Translations under genes and position numbers: made by a program | In this document: positions 17,258 to 26,125 of the stretch, piece after piece | How positions within the stretch are numbered: the first letter of the stretch is position 1 | Layout: each line of letters starts with the position of its first letter | The notes under the pieces: generated by a model | What the model saw: only the letters and a program-made list of their open reading frames with translations | The model's database searches: none | What the model was told of the DNA's origin: nothing | From: an uncultured Lachnospiraceae bacterium | Lineage (GTDB): Bacteria > Bacillota > Clostridia > Lachnospirales > Lachnospiraceae | Direction: 5' to 3' | DNA length: 64,000 bases | Assembly (NCBI GenBank): GCA_902793335.1 | Contig: CADBCZ010000002.1 | Coordinates: 51,337-115,336, forward strand

Positions 17258-17731
17258 ATGCAGTTCAATACAGAAATATTCAGCCAGTTCGATAAGAAGT
17301 GGGCATTGCTCACAGCCGGAAACATCGAAGATTTTAATACTATGACAATATCATGGGGTGGGCTTGGAACCATTTGGAATAGGCCTGTTGCCACGGTTTA
17401 TGTCAGAGAGTCCAGATACACCCACGAGTTCATGGACAAGAATGATTATTTCACGGTTAGTTTCTACCCAGAGGTGTGTAAAAAGGTACTCGGTGTTCTT
17501 GGAGCTAATTCCGGCAGGGATATCGACAAGATACATGATAGCGGTCTTACACCAAAGGCTGTGGGTGATTCGGTATCTTTTAAAGAGGCTGAAGTAACTC
17601 TTGTCTGCAAGAAGCTCTTTATGCAACGACTCGATATTGCCAAAATACCTGCCGATGTTGCAAGTGTCGTGTATGCCGATAATGATGCTCATGATATGTA
17701 TATCGGTGAGGTTGTGGATATCATTGCATAA
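17258..17731 (+). CDS. Flavin reductase-like FMN-binding protein
   Basis: 157 residues. The fold signature is visible in LLTAGNIEDFNTMTISWGG, a cofactor-binding strand and loop, then VYVRESRYTHEFMDKND and FTVSFYP. This is the split-barrel family of flavin reductases and FMN-binding proteins. A full AGGAGG precedes the ATG by 8 bases. It lies between a NYN protein and a PLD-type protein, an odd setting for a redox enzyme. It could be a cargo gene, or supply reduced flavin to an unknown partner. Confidence 0.85.
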   Translation: MQFNTEIFSQFDKKWALLTAGNIEDFNTMTISWGGLGTIWNRPVATVYVRESRYTHEFMDKNDYFTVSFYPEVCKKVLGVLGANSGRDIDKIHDSGLTPKAVGDSVSFKEAEVTLVCKKLFMQRLDIAKIPADVASVVYADNDAHDMYIGEVVDIIA

Positions 17732-17753
17732 CTACGGAGGGAGCTGATAATTA

Positions 17754-18755
17754 GTGAAACCTATTAAAGAAGATAATGGTGGAATTCTTGCAAATTTAGA
17801 TGAGGTTGAGTTTTCAACCAATATGGATTGGGATGGCGTCCTTTCAAGGATAACAGATGAAGAAACAATCATTTGTACTTATGGCGAGCCTGATGCCGAG
17901 TATAATCCCTTTTTAAAGACACATTTACCTCATATGAGTAATGTGATGATTGTTAATGGGTTAAACTCTAAGGTATGCAGTGAGGATGCTTATTACAATA
18001 AGATAAAAAGTTTTAATAGCAATGCAAAGGTATACATCAAAGATACAACGCATGCCAAATTTCTCTTGATAGCACCTAACGAGGTTTATGTAACATCTCA
18101 AAATGTAGGATATTCGGACTGGTTTCAAGTGACGGTTCATATAAAGGATCAAGGAGCATTTGATTTTTATAAGAAGGTTATATATGCATATGCAGAAAAA
18201 AAGCTATACTCGGATTTAGCAAAAGACTGGGATGCATTAAGGTTTCTCGCCCCCGAAAGACAGATTATTGGTACTATAGGGCAAAATAGTTCTGCTTCCT
18301 GTGTTACTGTACAAGCACCGCTCTGTAAACTATTTCGTATGACTAATTGGAATGCTAAATTTAATAATATAAGGGATCACCATTTTACAATATGCACTTA
18401 TACTCTTCCTGATTACAATTACGCAGAAATGACGGTAAAGAAGTTATTGAGTTATGGGAATAAGGTTAAAATAATTATAAACAGCCAGTTCAAAAGTGTG
18501 GCTGAAAGGTTGGATAATGCTATAAAAGATAGTCGATTCAGTTACGTATGTCATCCTGCAATTCATGCAAAAATAGTTTTGTGTGATAATCACTCGGTTT
18601 GGATTGGCTCTCATAATTTTGGAAATAGCAGGTGGTTTGAGTCGCTATATCAAATTAAAAATTGCCCTAATGTATATGATTATTACAACCAAAAATTACA
18701 GGATTTTATATATAGTGACTTAAGCATTAATGATTTTATTTTTCCAGACGAGTAG
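17754..18755 (+). CDS. PLD-superfamily protein (two HxK motifs)
   Basis: 333 residues from a GTG start, with GGAGGGAG about 14 bases upstream. Two phospholipase-D-type half-sites are visible: THAKFLLIAPNEVYVTSQNVG (about residues 99-119) and IHAKIVLCDNHSVWIGSHNFG (about 274-294). Each has H-x-K followed by a Ser/Asn segment, which together would form one active site. Families of this kind include lipases and nucleases such as those in restriction and defence systems. No membrane segment is present. A bidirectional terminator follows. Confidence 0.8.
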   Translation: MKPIKEDNGGILANLDEVEFSTNMDWDGVLSRITDEETIICTYGEPDAEYNPFLKTHLPHMSNVMIVNGLNSKVCSEDAYYNKIKSFNSNAKVYIKDTTHAKFLLIAPNEVYVTSQNVGYSDWFQVTVHIKDQGAFDFYKKVIYAYAEKKLYSDLAKDWDALRFLAPERQIIGTIGQNSSASCVTVQAPLCKLFRMTNWNAKFNNIRDHHFTICTYTLPDYNYAEMTVKKLLSYGNKVKIIINSQFKSVAERLDNAIKDSRFSYVCHPAIHAKIVLCDNHSVWIGSHNFGNSRWFESLYQIKNCPNVYDYYNQKLQDFIYSDLSINDFIFPDE

Positions 18756-18797
18756 GATTGTTGTGGGATATAAGTAAAGCCAGTATTATATAAAAAT

Positions 18798-18830
18798 GAA
18801 GGCAATCTGCATATATAGCAGACTGCCTTC
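18798..18830. terminator. Bidirectional terminator between convergent genes
   Basis: GAAGGCA-A-TCTGC pairs with GCAGA-C-TGCCTTC around a 7-base loop. It separates the plus-strand PLD gene from the minus-strand sigma-like gene, and A-rich/T-poor flanks favour its use on the minus strand. Confidence 0.75.
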
Positions 18831-18839
18831 AAAGCATAA

Positions 18840-19349
18840 TTACTGATTGAATTTTGCCAGCTTGTTACGGATCTTCTTGATGTAGTAGGTAACGGTGCCG
18901 TCAGAAATGTTGAGCTTCTCGGCTATTTCTCTCTGTGTCAGTTCCTTGACCATGAGTTCAAATATATCGAGAAAGCGGGCATCTTCGGTTGCCAATGCTG
19001 TACGCATCTCAGCAAGCATGACATTACGCATTGCTTCGCCCTCGACATCCTGTGATGACTGAGGCTCTGTGACACCGTCTTCACTCATCTGCTCGAGAGA
19101 GACGGTGCCTGTATGGGTGCAACGAGCACCATCAAATTCAGCACAGCAGGAGCAGTCCCCGGTACAGCGTTTGCCGTTAATCATGGGACGCTGTTCTTCT
19201 CTGTAGTCCCTCATGGCCTGCTTACGGCCTGGACGCTTGATAGTAAGGTAGACCTTACGGGTACAAGGTATTTTCTTGCCCTTGATGGTCACATAGCATT
19301 CGAGTTCTTCATCGGACTCGATAGATACAGTTAAGTCAGTTCTTTTCAT
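18840..19349 (-). CDS. Sigma-70 region 4-like HTH protein of a mobile element
   Basis: 169 residues. The C-terminus is a clear sigma-region-4/LuxR-type helix-turn-helix (ELTQREIAEKLNISDGTVTY then YIKKIRNKLAKF). The middle has a Cys cluster (CTGDCSCCAEFDGARC) that may bind metal. The N-terminus is basic with beta propensity. Proteins of this size and build are common in conjugative and mobilisable elements of Firmicutes, where they act as transcription regulators. A GGAGGTAAATC ribosome site precedes the ATG. The strand is opposite to the surrounding defence genes. Confidence 0.75.
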   Translation of the reverse strand: MKRTDLTVSIESDEELECYVTIKGKKIPCTRKVYLTIKRPGRKQAMRDYREEQRPMINGKRCTGDCSCCAEFDGARCTHTGTVSLEQMSEDGVTEPQSSQDVEGEAMRNVMLAEMRTALATEDARFLDIFELMVKELTQREIAEKLNISDGTVTYYIKKIRNKLAKFNQ

Positions 19350-19483
19350 TAGATTTACCTCCGTAGTCGTTTTGTGGAAACGGAGATAAACCCGGAACTG
19401 AAGGCATAAAAAGGGCGCAACAACAGACCGAAAAAGAGTTAATACTCCGTTTCAGAATCTGTGAGCTGCGCCATTCCGATAGA

Positions 19484-19568
19484 ACAGTTCATCAGTATTT
19501 GTCACTCATCCCGGAGGTTCGGAAAACCTGCCATGGCCTATGGCAGACCTCCGAGATGAGTGAACTGT
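19484..19568. repeat. Long imperfect palindrome able to form a large stem-loop
   Basis: ACAGTTCA (19484-19491) pairs with 19561-19568. Inside it, 19503-19518 pairs with 19547-19562 over 16 bases with one mismatch, and a CTGCCAT/ATGGCAG hairpin caps the centre. It lies between two minus-strand genes, so it could be a structured leader or terminator, or a replication or transfer origin. Confidence 0.7.
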
Positions 19569-19581
19569 GTTTTGTTAGGGA

Positions 19582-19947
19582 TTAATCGATAGAGAATACA
19601 AACTTGATACTGTCACGTATCCTTTGTGCATCCGCATCGGTTAAGCTACCAATCTTACGCTCGATACAAGAGTTATCAAGCTGAACCATGGTAGATGTTT
19701 TAGCAACGCAGGGATTCTTAAGACCGTCATAAAATTGAAGTATTACATTGGACTTAAGGTCCAGACGGGACAGGCTGCTCGTTATGTAGCAGACTATGCA
19801 AGTGCCTGAAGCTGCGTTCTGGCAATCCTCGGAGAGGATGATGCCGTAATGGTCACCCCTCATGCGATGGGTTTCTTCCTCATCGGTTACAGGGTTGTTG
19901 ATCCAGACGATATCGTACTGGTGATAAATGCTATTAAAGGTACACAT
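19582..19947 (-). CDS. MazF/PemK-like toxin
   Basis: 121 residues. The fold is recognisable: YDIVWINNPV at the first strand, HRMRGDHYGIILSED with the conserved Arg, CIVCYITSS, SNVILQF, and a C-terminal IGSLTDADAQRIRDSI helix. MazF enzymes are ribosome-independent mRNA interferases. There is no obvious antitoxin next to it: upstream on the minus strand there is only a gene scrap, and downstream the sigma-like protein. It may be an orphan or be restrained by a distant antitoxin. AAAGGAGCG precedes the ATG. Confidence 0.75.
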   Translation of the reverse strand: MCTFNSIYHQYDIVWINNPVTDEEETHRMRGDHYGIILSEDCQNAASGTCIVCYITSSLSRLDLKSNVILQFYDGLKNPCVAKTSTMVQLDNSCIERKIGSLTDADAQRIRDSIKFVFSID

Positions 19948-19982
19948 TTTCTTTCGCTCCTTTTCATTAGATTTGCTTGTTA

Positions 19983-20084
19983 GTCAGAATCCCGGCAAAT
20001 GAGCCGTATCAATGGAGTGAACCTGCAGGTGTTCCTGTTGATGATTTGATTATCGGGGTGAAAATGGTGAATGTAAAAGTTTAA
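19983..20084 (+). pseudogene. C-terminal scrap of an unidentified gene
   Basis: About 33 sense codons (VRIPANEPYQWSEPAGVPVD...) end at TAA 20082, with no start or ribosome site and a stop codon upstream. It looks like a remnant from earlier rearrangement just left of the NACHT gene. Confidence 0.35.
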
Positions 20085-20135
20085 AAGCAGTTATAATGGT
20101 GAATGTTTATTGTCATACGAATTGAGGTGTTGAAA

Positions 20136-22856
20136 GTGGCTATTATCAGAAAAGAAGACAATTTTTACCCAGTTCTATGTGGGTCAACCTTATTTTTTAT
20201 TATTTTGGAATACAAAAAGAAAAGGTCGGGAAATCAAGATAAGTGTTTTAAAGACTTTCTTGGAATAATTGATCCTGCATCGATAAGGGGAATAGATGCA
20301 GATTCTCTTCATAAGTATTCTTCTGATTGCAAGAACGGAAAACCACTTCCTGCAAAAGGTGATGTTGTTCGTTTTGGAAAGAAAACAGTATGTAACGTTT
20401 TTAGAGATGATATAAAGAAATCCTATAATGAAATTATTGAGAGAGTAGTAAGTTTTGCAAACACATATTTAGATAAAAAAACCCATGCGTTGATAATCAA
20501 AGCACTAATGGAGTTGATTGAGAAAGATAAGAATTTTGATAATCATAATCGATCCCTTTGTGTTAACCCAGGATTTCTTCCGGCATATAAGGAGGATTTT
20601 CTGAAATCAGATGCTACCATTTATTTCTATAATTTCTTACTTGGAGTTTGGTTCTATTGTTACCAGTATGCGGAAGATGATGAACTGAAAGCTAAAACAA
20701 TAGAACGGTGGACGGATAAAACAAAGAAATATACGGAGAATGAAAGTGTTTTTAACCTTGGATTATCGGGAAAATATGATGCAATTAATCTTTCATACAA
20801 TTATACGGAAAACATTACTGTCTTGAGTGAACAAGAATCCTCAGAAGAAAATGAAGATGACGAAGTAGGGGATGATAGCATTATACTTACATTAGGTAAC
20901 GGTATAATGCCAGATATAACAAAATATGATCCTATGACGCAATCTTTTATCATAACCAAGGAGAGGGTAAAGGAAACGGGAGATAGGTGTAAGAGATATG
21001 TCAGGGCTTCTTCGGAAAGGTATTCGAGTAAAAAGACTTTCTTATATGATGTTGAGCGGCCTTTTAAGGATTTTTATGTATGTAATAGTGTAGCAAGAAG
21101 GCTGATATCACCGATCACTTTTACTAATAGAAACCATTATTATTCAAAACGGGAAGTGCCTAAGATTAATGACATAACTATAGATAAATTAGAAAAACAT
21201 AATAATGTCATTATAGGTAATGGTGGTCTCGGCAAGTCGATGATGTTAAATAAACTGTTTTTGGACGTTGCAAGTGATTATTTGAAGGGTGGAACAAGGA
21301 TTCCCATTATCATAACATTAAGATCTTACCGCCCGGATGAAAAGAGCTTGGAATTTTTACTGACGTCAGAACTTAAACGATTTGATCCTTCGTTGAGAAT
21401 TGAAGATTTATACACGCTCTTCGCTGCGGGAAGGGTGGTCTGCCTATTAGATGGTTTAGACGAAATAAAGAAAGAATATGTATGTGATTTTCAAGATGAG
21501 TTAGACAGAATTAAGGATGCGTACCAAGATTGTTATTTTGTTATCGCATCTCGTGATATACCAGAGGTCAGAACGCTTAATAATTTTGCAGAATATGAGA
21601 TTCAGTTGTTCTCTAAAGAACAAGCCTATGAGATGATACGAAAACTTGATTCTCAATCTGTTGATCAGGAATTAAAGGATAATTTCATTAGGGATTTGGA
21701 AAATGATAGGTTTAAGTTTAAAAGGGACGAAAAACAATCATTTTTAGGTAACCCTTTGTTCCTTACAATAATGCTTATTACATATTCAAGAACTAATGAT
21801 ATTCCTAAGAAGAGGTATTTATTCTACGAAAAAGCGTACTTAGCAATGGCATCGGAATATGATGCAAAAACCAAAAGAATAAACAGACCATTTTTCACGG
21901 GACTGGATGAGAAGAGTTTTCAAAAGTATTTTGCTTACTTCTGTGCAAATACATATGCAGATTCTGCTTTTGAGTTTTCGCATGATGAGATGATAGAATA
22001 TTTTGATTTTGTTATCCGGGAGAATGATTTAGATATTTCTCCTGAAATGTTTATTAAAGATGCAACAGAAAAGCTATGTCTAATGTATAAAGATGGTGAT
22101 ATCTATTGCTTTATTCATAGGTCATTCCAAGAGTATTTTGCAGCATATTGTTTTATAAATATGTTGGATAGTGATTTTGACATCGTATATCACACACTTA
22201 TGGATTTGGATGAACAAATTATAGATGATGAAATATTGTCGATGCTATATAGTATGGATAAGGAAAGGGTTGAAAAGCTTATCTTCATTCCGTATCTTAA
22301 AGAAATGTTTATGTATATGGACAATCCTAAGAAGCAGTTTAAGGAGTATATGAAAGAGTATCATGACACAATACAATATGCAACGGGGATACTCGATGAA
22401 GATATGTGCAACAATGATCCTCATTCGGCTATGTTCCTTTTTATAAGGGATACATACAGATTAGATGGTGGCTATGTTTCGCCCGATTTTGACTATGATG
22501 AAGATTATGCGGATAGTAGTGTTCATTATGTTTATGTTGAGGATATATGGTTGAATCAATCTGCTAAAGCAGGAAACATGCAATTGATGGAAGTTGATAC
22601 TGTTCCGAGCTATATTATTGAAACGTATATGGATGACGATTATATTGAAAAAGAAGGAGGCTTCCTTTGTGATGTTGAGGTGGGATATCTGCTTGAACAT
22701 CCAGAAAGAAATGAGATAGCATATGATATCATCCAATCAAAGGAGTTCTGCTTTAGGAAAGAATTTGAGGCTTTCAAAGAACTGCTAATTACTTTGCAAG
22801 ATAAATATGCTGAACAAAAGAATCAAGGTTACCGTAAGTTTGGTCTGAGAAACTAA
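20136..22856 (+). CDS. NACHT-family STAND NTPase
   Basis: 906 residues from GTG 20136, which has GAGGTG six bases upstream; an ATG at 20103 lacks a ribosome site. An N-terminal region of about 290 residues is not recognised. The NACHT module has Walker A GNGGLGKSM (about 360) and Walker B VCLLDGLDEI (about 435), then GNPLFLTIMLITYSR, typical of the winged-helix arm, and FIHRSFQEYFAAY, a NACHT C-lobe hallmark (about 660). The remaining C-terminus is acidic and helical and would be the sensor. Bacterial NACHT proteins are known single-gene anti-phage sensors, and this gene stands alone between terminators. The effector type cannot be assigned. Confidence 0.87.
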   Translation: MAIIRKEDNFYPVLCGSTLFFIILEYKKKRSGNQDKCFKDFLGIIDPASIRGIDADSLHKYSSDCKNGKPLPAKGDVVRFGKKTVCNVFRDDIKKSYNEIIERVVSFANTYLDKKTHALIIKALMELIEKDKNFDNHNRSLCVNPGFLPAYKEDFLKSDATIYFYNFLLGVWFYCYQYAEDDELKAKTIERWTDKTKKYTENESVFNLGLSGKYDAINLSYNYTENITVLSEQESSEENEDDEVGDDSIILTLGNGIMPDITKYDPMTQSFIITKERVKETGDRCKRYVRASSERYSSKKTFLYDVERPFKDFYVCNSVARRLISPITFTNRNHYYSKREVPKINDITIDKLEKHNNVIIGNGGLGKSMMLNKLFLDVASDYLKGGTRIPIIITLRSYRPDEKSLEFLLTSELKRFDPSLRIEDLYTLFAAGRVVCLLDGLDEIKKEYVCDFQDELDRIKDAYQDCYFVIASRDIPEVRTLNNFAEYEIQLFSKEQAYEMIRKLDSQSVDQELKDNFIRDLENDRFKFKRDEKQSFLGNPLFLTIMLITYSRTNDIPKKRYLFYEKAYLAMASEYDAKTKRINRPFFTGLDEKSFQKYFAYFCANTYADSAFEFSHDEMIEYFDFVIRENDLDISPEMFIKDATEKLCLMYKDGDIYCFIHRSFQEYFAAYCFINMLDSDFDIVYHTLMDLDEQIIDDEILSMLYSMDKERVEKLIFIPYLKEMFMYMDNPKKQFKEYMKEYHDTIQYATGILDEDMCNNDPHSAMFLFIRDTYRLDGGYVSPDFDYDEDYADSSVHYVYVEDIWLNQSAKAGNMQLMEVDTVPSYIIETYMDDDYIEKEGGFLCDVEVGYLLEHPERNEIAYDIIQSKEFCFRKEFEAFKELLITLQDKYAEQKNQGYRKFGLRN

Positions 22857-22861
22857 AACAC

Positions 22862-22893
22862 AAAGGCAAGGAGCAATAATACTCCTTGCCTTT
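22862..22893. terminator. Intrinsic terminator after the NACHT gene
   Basis: A 12-bp stem (AAAGGCAAGGAG with CTCCTTGCCTTT) and an 8-base loop lead into a T-rich tail. Confidence 0.85.
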
Positions 22894-22900
22894 TCTCTTA

Positions 22901-22981
22901 CTATTCCTTCTTGTAGAACATACTCTCAAAGCCTTCAGCTTTAAGGACAAGACCGTCTGCCCGGGACGGTACTTTTGCCAT
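22901..22981 (-). CDS. Possible 26-residue peptide or gene remnant
   Basis: A short minus-strand frame (MAKVPSRADGLVLKAEGFES...) ends in KKE. Composition is protein-like, but no Shine-Dalgarno is seen, so a scrap of a larger gene is as likely. The rest of 22982-23113 holds nothing I can identify. Confidence 0.3.
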   Translation of the reverse strand: MAKVPSRADGLVLKAEGFESMFYKKE

Positions 22982-23113
22982 AACATCACATACAGGTCAA
23001 AGGTAGTTTAGCCAAGTTAGTATGAATAAGGGGTGAATTTCTATGGAAAGTACACATCTTAGGTGTTTGACATATTTATTTGGAGAATAAATCTCTAAAT
23101 AAAGAAATAAATG

Positions 23114-23142
23114 TTGAAAACTGCATATAATTATAATATAAT
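23114..23142 (+). promoter_or_regulatory. Promoter of the AbiL-like pair
   Basis: TTGAAA (23114-23119), a 17-base spacer and TATAAT (23137-23142) lie 30 bases before ATG 23173. Confidence 0.75.
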
Positions 23143-23172
23143 GAATTCAGTTAATATTAGGAGGTGTGCGTC

Positions 23173-24528
23173 ATGTTAGTAAAAGTATCGGTGGAGAACT
23201 TTAAATCATTTGATAAGCGTGAAGAACTTTCTATGGTGTCCTCTAGCAAGATGCAGGGGAACAAGGATCATAAAATAAAGATTAAGCAGATCAATTTGTT
23301 GAAGAATGCTGTTGTATATGGAGCGAACGCTTCTGGTAAGTCAAATTTATTTAGGGTTTTTGATTTTATCAAATCAACTATTAATGATGGACTTCCAGTG
23401 AATTCTGTAAATGACTTCTGTCGTAATTCTATGGAGAATAAAAGCAGAGAAAGTGTATTTGAGTTGCAGTTCACTGTAGGAGATAAATTTTATGCATATG
23501 GTTTTTCTGCAGTATTGAGTGAGAGAAGAATCACAGAAGAATGGCTATATGAATTATTGCAGGATGGATCAGCTAATAATCTATTCATAAGAGAAGGCGT
23601 GAATACTCCAACATTAGGAGAGAAGGTTAAGCTGACAAAAGCGGAAGAAAAACGTTTTTCTGTATATGCAGAGGACTTTGCCGGTTATGAAGGTCAGTTG
23701 TTTTTGTCTGAAATGAATAGAGGAAAAAAATACGAAGAAACATCAAAGTTGATATTCTTTAGAGATGTGTTTAACTGGCTGAATAACAATATTATTATAT
23801 TGAATCCGAATATGGGTATCTCTAATACTGATGCGTATTATAATCAGGAGTCATTGGAGAAGATTAGTGGGTTGATACAGACATTTGATACAGGTGTAAG
23901 CCAGATTAGTACACGAGTTATTTCTATGGACGAACTCAGTAAGATGATTCCTGTAGAAGTGCTCTCTGGAATATTTGCATCATTAAAGAAACAGATGCAG
24001 GCAACAAATATGCCTAAAATCCAGATGTCTTGGAGACTTGCGGATGGATTCTTCAATATTAAGATGGAAGGCAATGAAGAACCGGAGATTACAACACTAG
24101 TATTAAAGCATGGTAAGTCTATCTTTGATTTTAACTTTGCAGAAGAGTCAGATGGAACAAAGCGTCTGTTTGATCTGATAGATATGCTCTTAACTAAGAG
24201 AGAAGATACATTGTTTGTGGTGGATGAGTTGGAGCGCAGCTTGCATCCAAAACTTACAGAACATTTCCTTGAATTATTCATGCAGGCTCGCGAGGGAGAG
24301 CGTATGCAGCTTCTCTTTACAACTCATGAAGATACAATTATGGACCAGGAACTTTTTAGAAGAGATGAGATATGGTTCGTAGAAAGAGATGCCAACAATG
24401 CAAGTGCAATCTATTCTCTTGATCGATTCAAAGAAAGGTATGATAAGAAATTAAGCAAAGCCTATCTTGAAGGAAGATATGGCGCTATTCCTGTGTTTAA
24501 GCAGTTTTCCTTCCGAAAGGAGGAGTAG
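23173..24528 (+). CDS. AAA (ABC-like) ATPase, AbiLi/RloA-like
   Basis: 451 residues from ATG 23173 with GAGGTG upstream. N-terminal VENFKSFDKREELSMV is the typical opening of OLD/RecF-type ATPases. Walker A is GANASGKSN (about 49-57), a signature-like segment is EESDGTKRLFDLID (about 324), Walker B is LFVVDELERSLHP (about 346-358), and the switch His lies in LLFTTHE. It lacks the TOPRIM nuclease domain of OLD proteins. The second gene, an RloB protein, starts 2 bases after its stop. ATPase plus RloB is the make-up of the abortive-infection pair AbiL. The effector action is not established from sequence. Confidence 0.88.
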   Translation: MLVKVSVENFKSFDKREELSMVSSSKMQGNKDHKIKIKQINLLKNAVVYGANASGKSNLFRVFDFIKSTINDGLPVNSVNDFCRNSMENKSRESVFELQFTVGDKFYAYGFSAVLSERRITEEWLYELLQDGSANNLFIREGVNTPTLGEKVKLTKAEEKRFSVYAEDFAGYEGQLFLSEMNRGKKYEETSKLIFFRDVFNWLNNNIIILNPNMGISNTDAYYNQESLEKISGLIQTFDTGVSQISTRVISMDELSKMIPVEVLSGIFASLKKQMQATNMPKIQMSWRLADGFFNIKMEGNEEPEITTLVLKHGKSIFDFNFAEESDGTKRLFDLIDMLLTKREDTLFVVDELERSLHPKLTEHFLELFMQAREGERMQLLFTTHEDTIMDQELFRRDEIWFVERDANNASAIYSLDRFKERYDKKLSKAYLEGRYGAIPVFKQFSFRKEE

Positions 24529-24530
24529 CT

Positions 24531-25226
24531 ATGCCAATTCACACTTATACAAATTGGAATGTTAGACCTTCGGACGCAGAAGAACAGATAGAGCCATTTA
24601 GAAAGTACTTCTTCATCTGTGAAGGTGCTAATACGGAAACATTCTATTTCAGAAAACTAATTGATTTAAGAAAGACCTTAAACATTCATCCATTAATAGA
24701 TATTCGCTTAATGGAAAAGACGGAAGAACATAGTAATCTTTCTTATCCGAAGCAATTGTTAGAATTTGCTGAAACATTGAAAGACGATGAATCCCAAGAT
24801 TTTGATAAGGAACATGATAAGATGATTGTCATTTTCGATGCTGATATATTTGAGGAAAAGGTATCGGGATATGAGGACCTTATCAAAGAAGGCGAGAAGA
24901 GTAACATTATCGGAATTACGAATCCTGGTTTTGAGGTGTTCTTGCTGTTGCATATTGAAGGTGCATACGAAAAGTATATCAAGGATAATAATGACAAGTT
25001 CTTTGAACTGGATGAGAAGAAAAGATATAGATATCCATATAATGTGCTGCTAGAGGCTACTGGAATGAATTCAAAGAAGAATAGTAAGATTGGTGATCTT
25101 GCAGAGAAGGTGGCGGTTGCAATTGCACAGGAAAAATGTATCAATCAGGATGTACACAATGTGAAGGGGCGTGTGTCTAGTAATATTGCAAGTATTATTG
25201 AAGGGATAATTGCGGATAGGCCGTAG
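24531..25226 (+). CDS. RloB-like protein, AbiLii
   Basis: 231 residues. The N-terminal FFICEGANTETFYFRKLID motif (about 27-45) is the RloB hallmark, with a Glu and Asn-Thr-Glu trio resembling TOPRIM-like metal sites. MIVIFDADIFEE (about 98-109) gives the second acidic position and NPGFEVFLLLH the third region. It is the presumed toxic nuclease of the pair, with the upstream ATPase as sensor. The genes are 2 bases apart, and AAGGAGGAG inside the ATPase end serves as ribosome site. Confidence 0.88.
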   Translation: MPIHTYTNWNVRPSDAEEQIEPFRKYFFICEGANTETFYFRKLIDLRKTLNIHPLIDIRLMEKTEEHSNLSYPKQLLEFAETLKDDESQDFDKEHDKMIVIFDADIFEEKVSGYEDLIKEGEKSNIIGITNPGFEVFLLLHIEGAYEKYIKDNNDKFFELDEKKRYRYPYNVLLEATGMNSKKNSKIGDLAEKVAVAIAQEKCINQDVHNVKGRVSSNIASIIEGIIADRP

Positions 25227-25315
25227 GGAGAAAATGAATGATTTAGCTGATATTATGAAAGGTAAAAAAGGAAACCGTTAAATGGAAGTAATTGAAGTAT
25301 TGGAGAAAGAAAACC

Positions 25316-25624
25316 ATGGACAAGTTACGTAAGATAATGGGAATGATGGATATATTTGTATTTGCAGCGACTACATTGGCTATTGCAAGTGTGTTTTATG
25401 AAGGGATGACATTGAAATGGTATGATTTTGTGGGAATTCTTGTGATTTGTATGGATTACTCATTTATGCCGGCGACTATACTTCATTTATTCGCTGACAG
25501 AAAAGAAAAGACCGTATGGATACATTTTTTTTCGTTGTTCATAATTATCATTGCTGTAATTATGAAGTTTGCTGCCACTGAATATCCGGCAATTACGCTG
25601 GTATTGTGGTATTTCTATATCTGA
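25316..25624 (+). CDS. Small three-helix membrane protein, 102 aa
   Basis: ATG 25316 has GGAGAAAG upstream and gives MDKLRKIMGMMD. Three hydrophobic helices lie at about 11-30, 36-57 and 67-95. The family is not recognised. It follows the AbiL-like pair by about 90 bases (two tiny ORFs lie between), so it could be a third component acting at the membrane or merely cargo. Confidence 0.6.
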   Translation: MDKLRKIMGMMDIFVFAATTLAIASVFYEGMTLKWYDFVGILVICMDYSFMPATILHLFADRKEKTVWIHFFSLFIIIIAVIMKFAATEYPAITLVLWYFYI

Positions 25625-25849
25625 TTCTTTTACGGATATTTGATCATAAAGAGATACTTGATAAAGCATTAAACCAGAAGATAATTCAGCACCTTTTAAC
25701 GATGAACCTCCCTTTGCCGGATTTCTGAAAAAATGAAGCCCCATTGAGCAGTTTTGAGGGTTTCAAATGCCCCTTTGGGGAGTAGTAAGACACCCCGATT
25801 TCTACTATGATTTTACTACGAATGAGGGAGGTGAAACGGAGGCATTTTT
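25625..25849. other. Element-end region without genes
   Basis: No coding sequence is seen. It contains the inverted arm-like motif ACCTTTTAAC (25691-25700), GGAGTAGTAAGAC, and two TTTACTAC/TTCTACTA-type motifs (25799-25820), which also mark the sequence left of the scars at 9921 and 31436. Confidence 0.5.
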
Positions 25850-25891
25850 ATGATTAAGATACTTTTCATCTGCCACGGAAGAATGCAATAA
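25850..25891 (+). repeat. att-like scar 3: truncated LMW-PTP 5' end
   Basis: CGGAGG precedes ATG 25850 and the frame reads MIKILFICHG, then RMQ and a stop. The core TCTGCCACGG is kept. Downstream (25892-26013) no gene is seen. Confidence 0.7.
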
Positions 25892-26013
25892 AAATTTCGC
25901 AATTGCCTATAATGATATGAGGGGAAAGGAGTTCGTGTGGGGACTTCTTTTCGTTTATATAAAAATATTGAACCTATCTGATTGCTATAAAATAACGAGT
26001 ATAAAAGGAAAAA

Positions 26014-26042
26014 AGAATTCATATAATAATAAAATGAATTCT
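26014..26042. promoter_or_regulatory. Inverted repeat upstream of the DUF4143 ATPase
   Basis: AGAATTCAT (26014-26022) and ATGAATTCT (26034-26042) are perfect arms around an 11-base AT spacer, about 85 bases before the ATG. It may be an operator. Confidence 0.4.
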
Positions 26043-26125
26043 ATTTCGAGAAAATGAAAAAAATTGAAAAAATCGAAATAAAATGATAAGATGATAATAA
26101 CCAATTTCTGGAGGTGGAGATTGAT

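Noticed and set aside
25233-25332. Two tiny frames (15 and 16 codons) between the RloB-like gene and the small membrane protein
   Set aside because: They are too short to support, and the second overlaps the better start at 25316.
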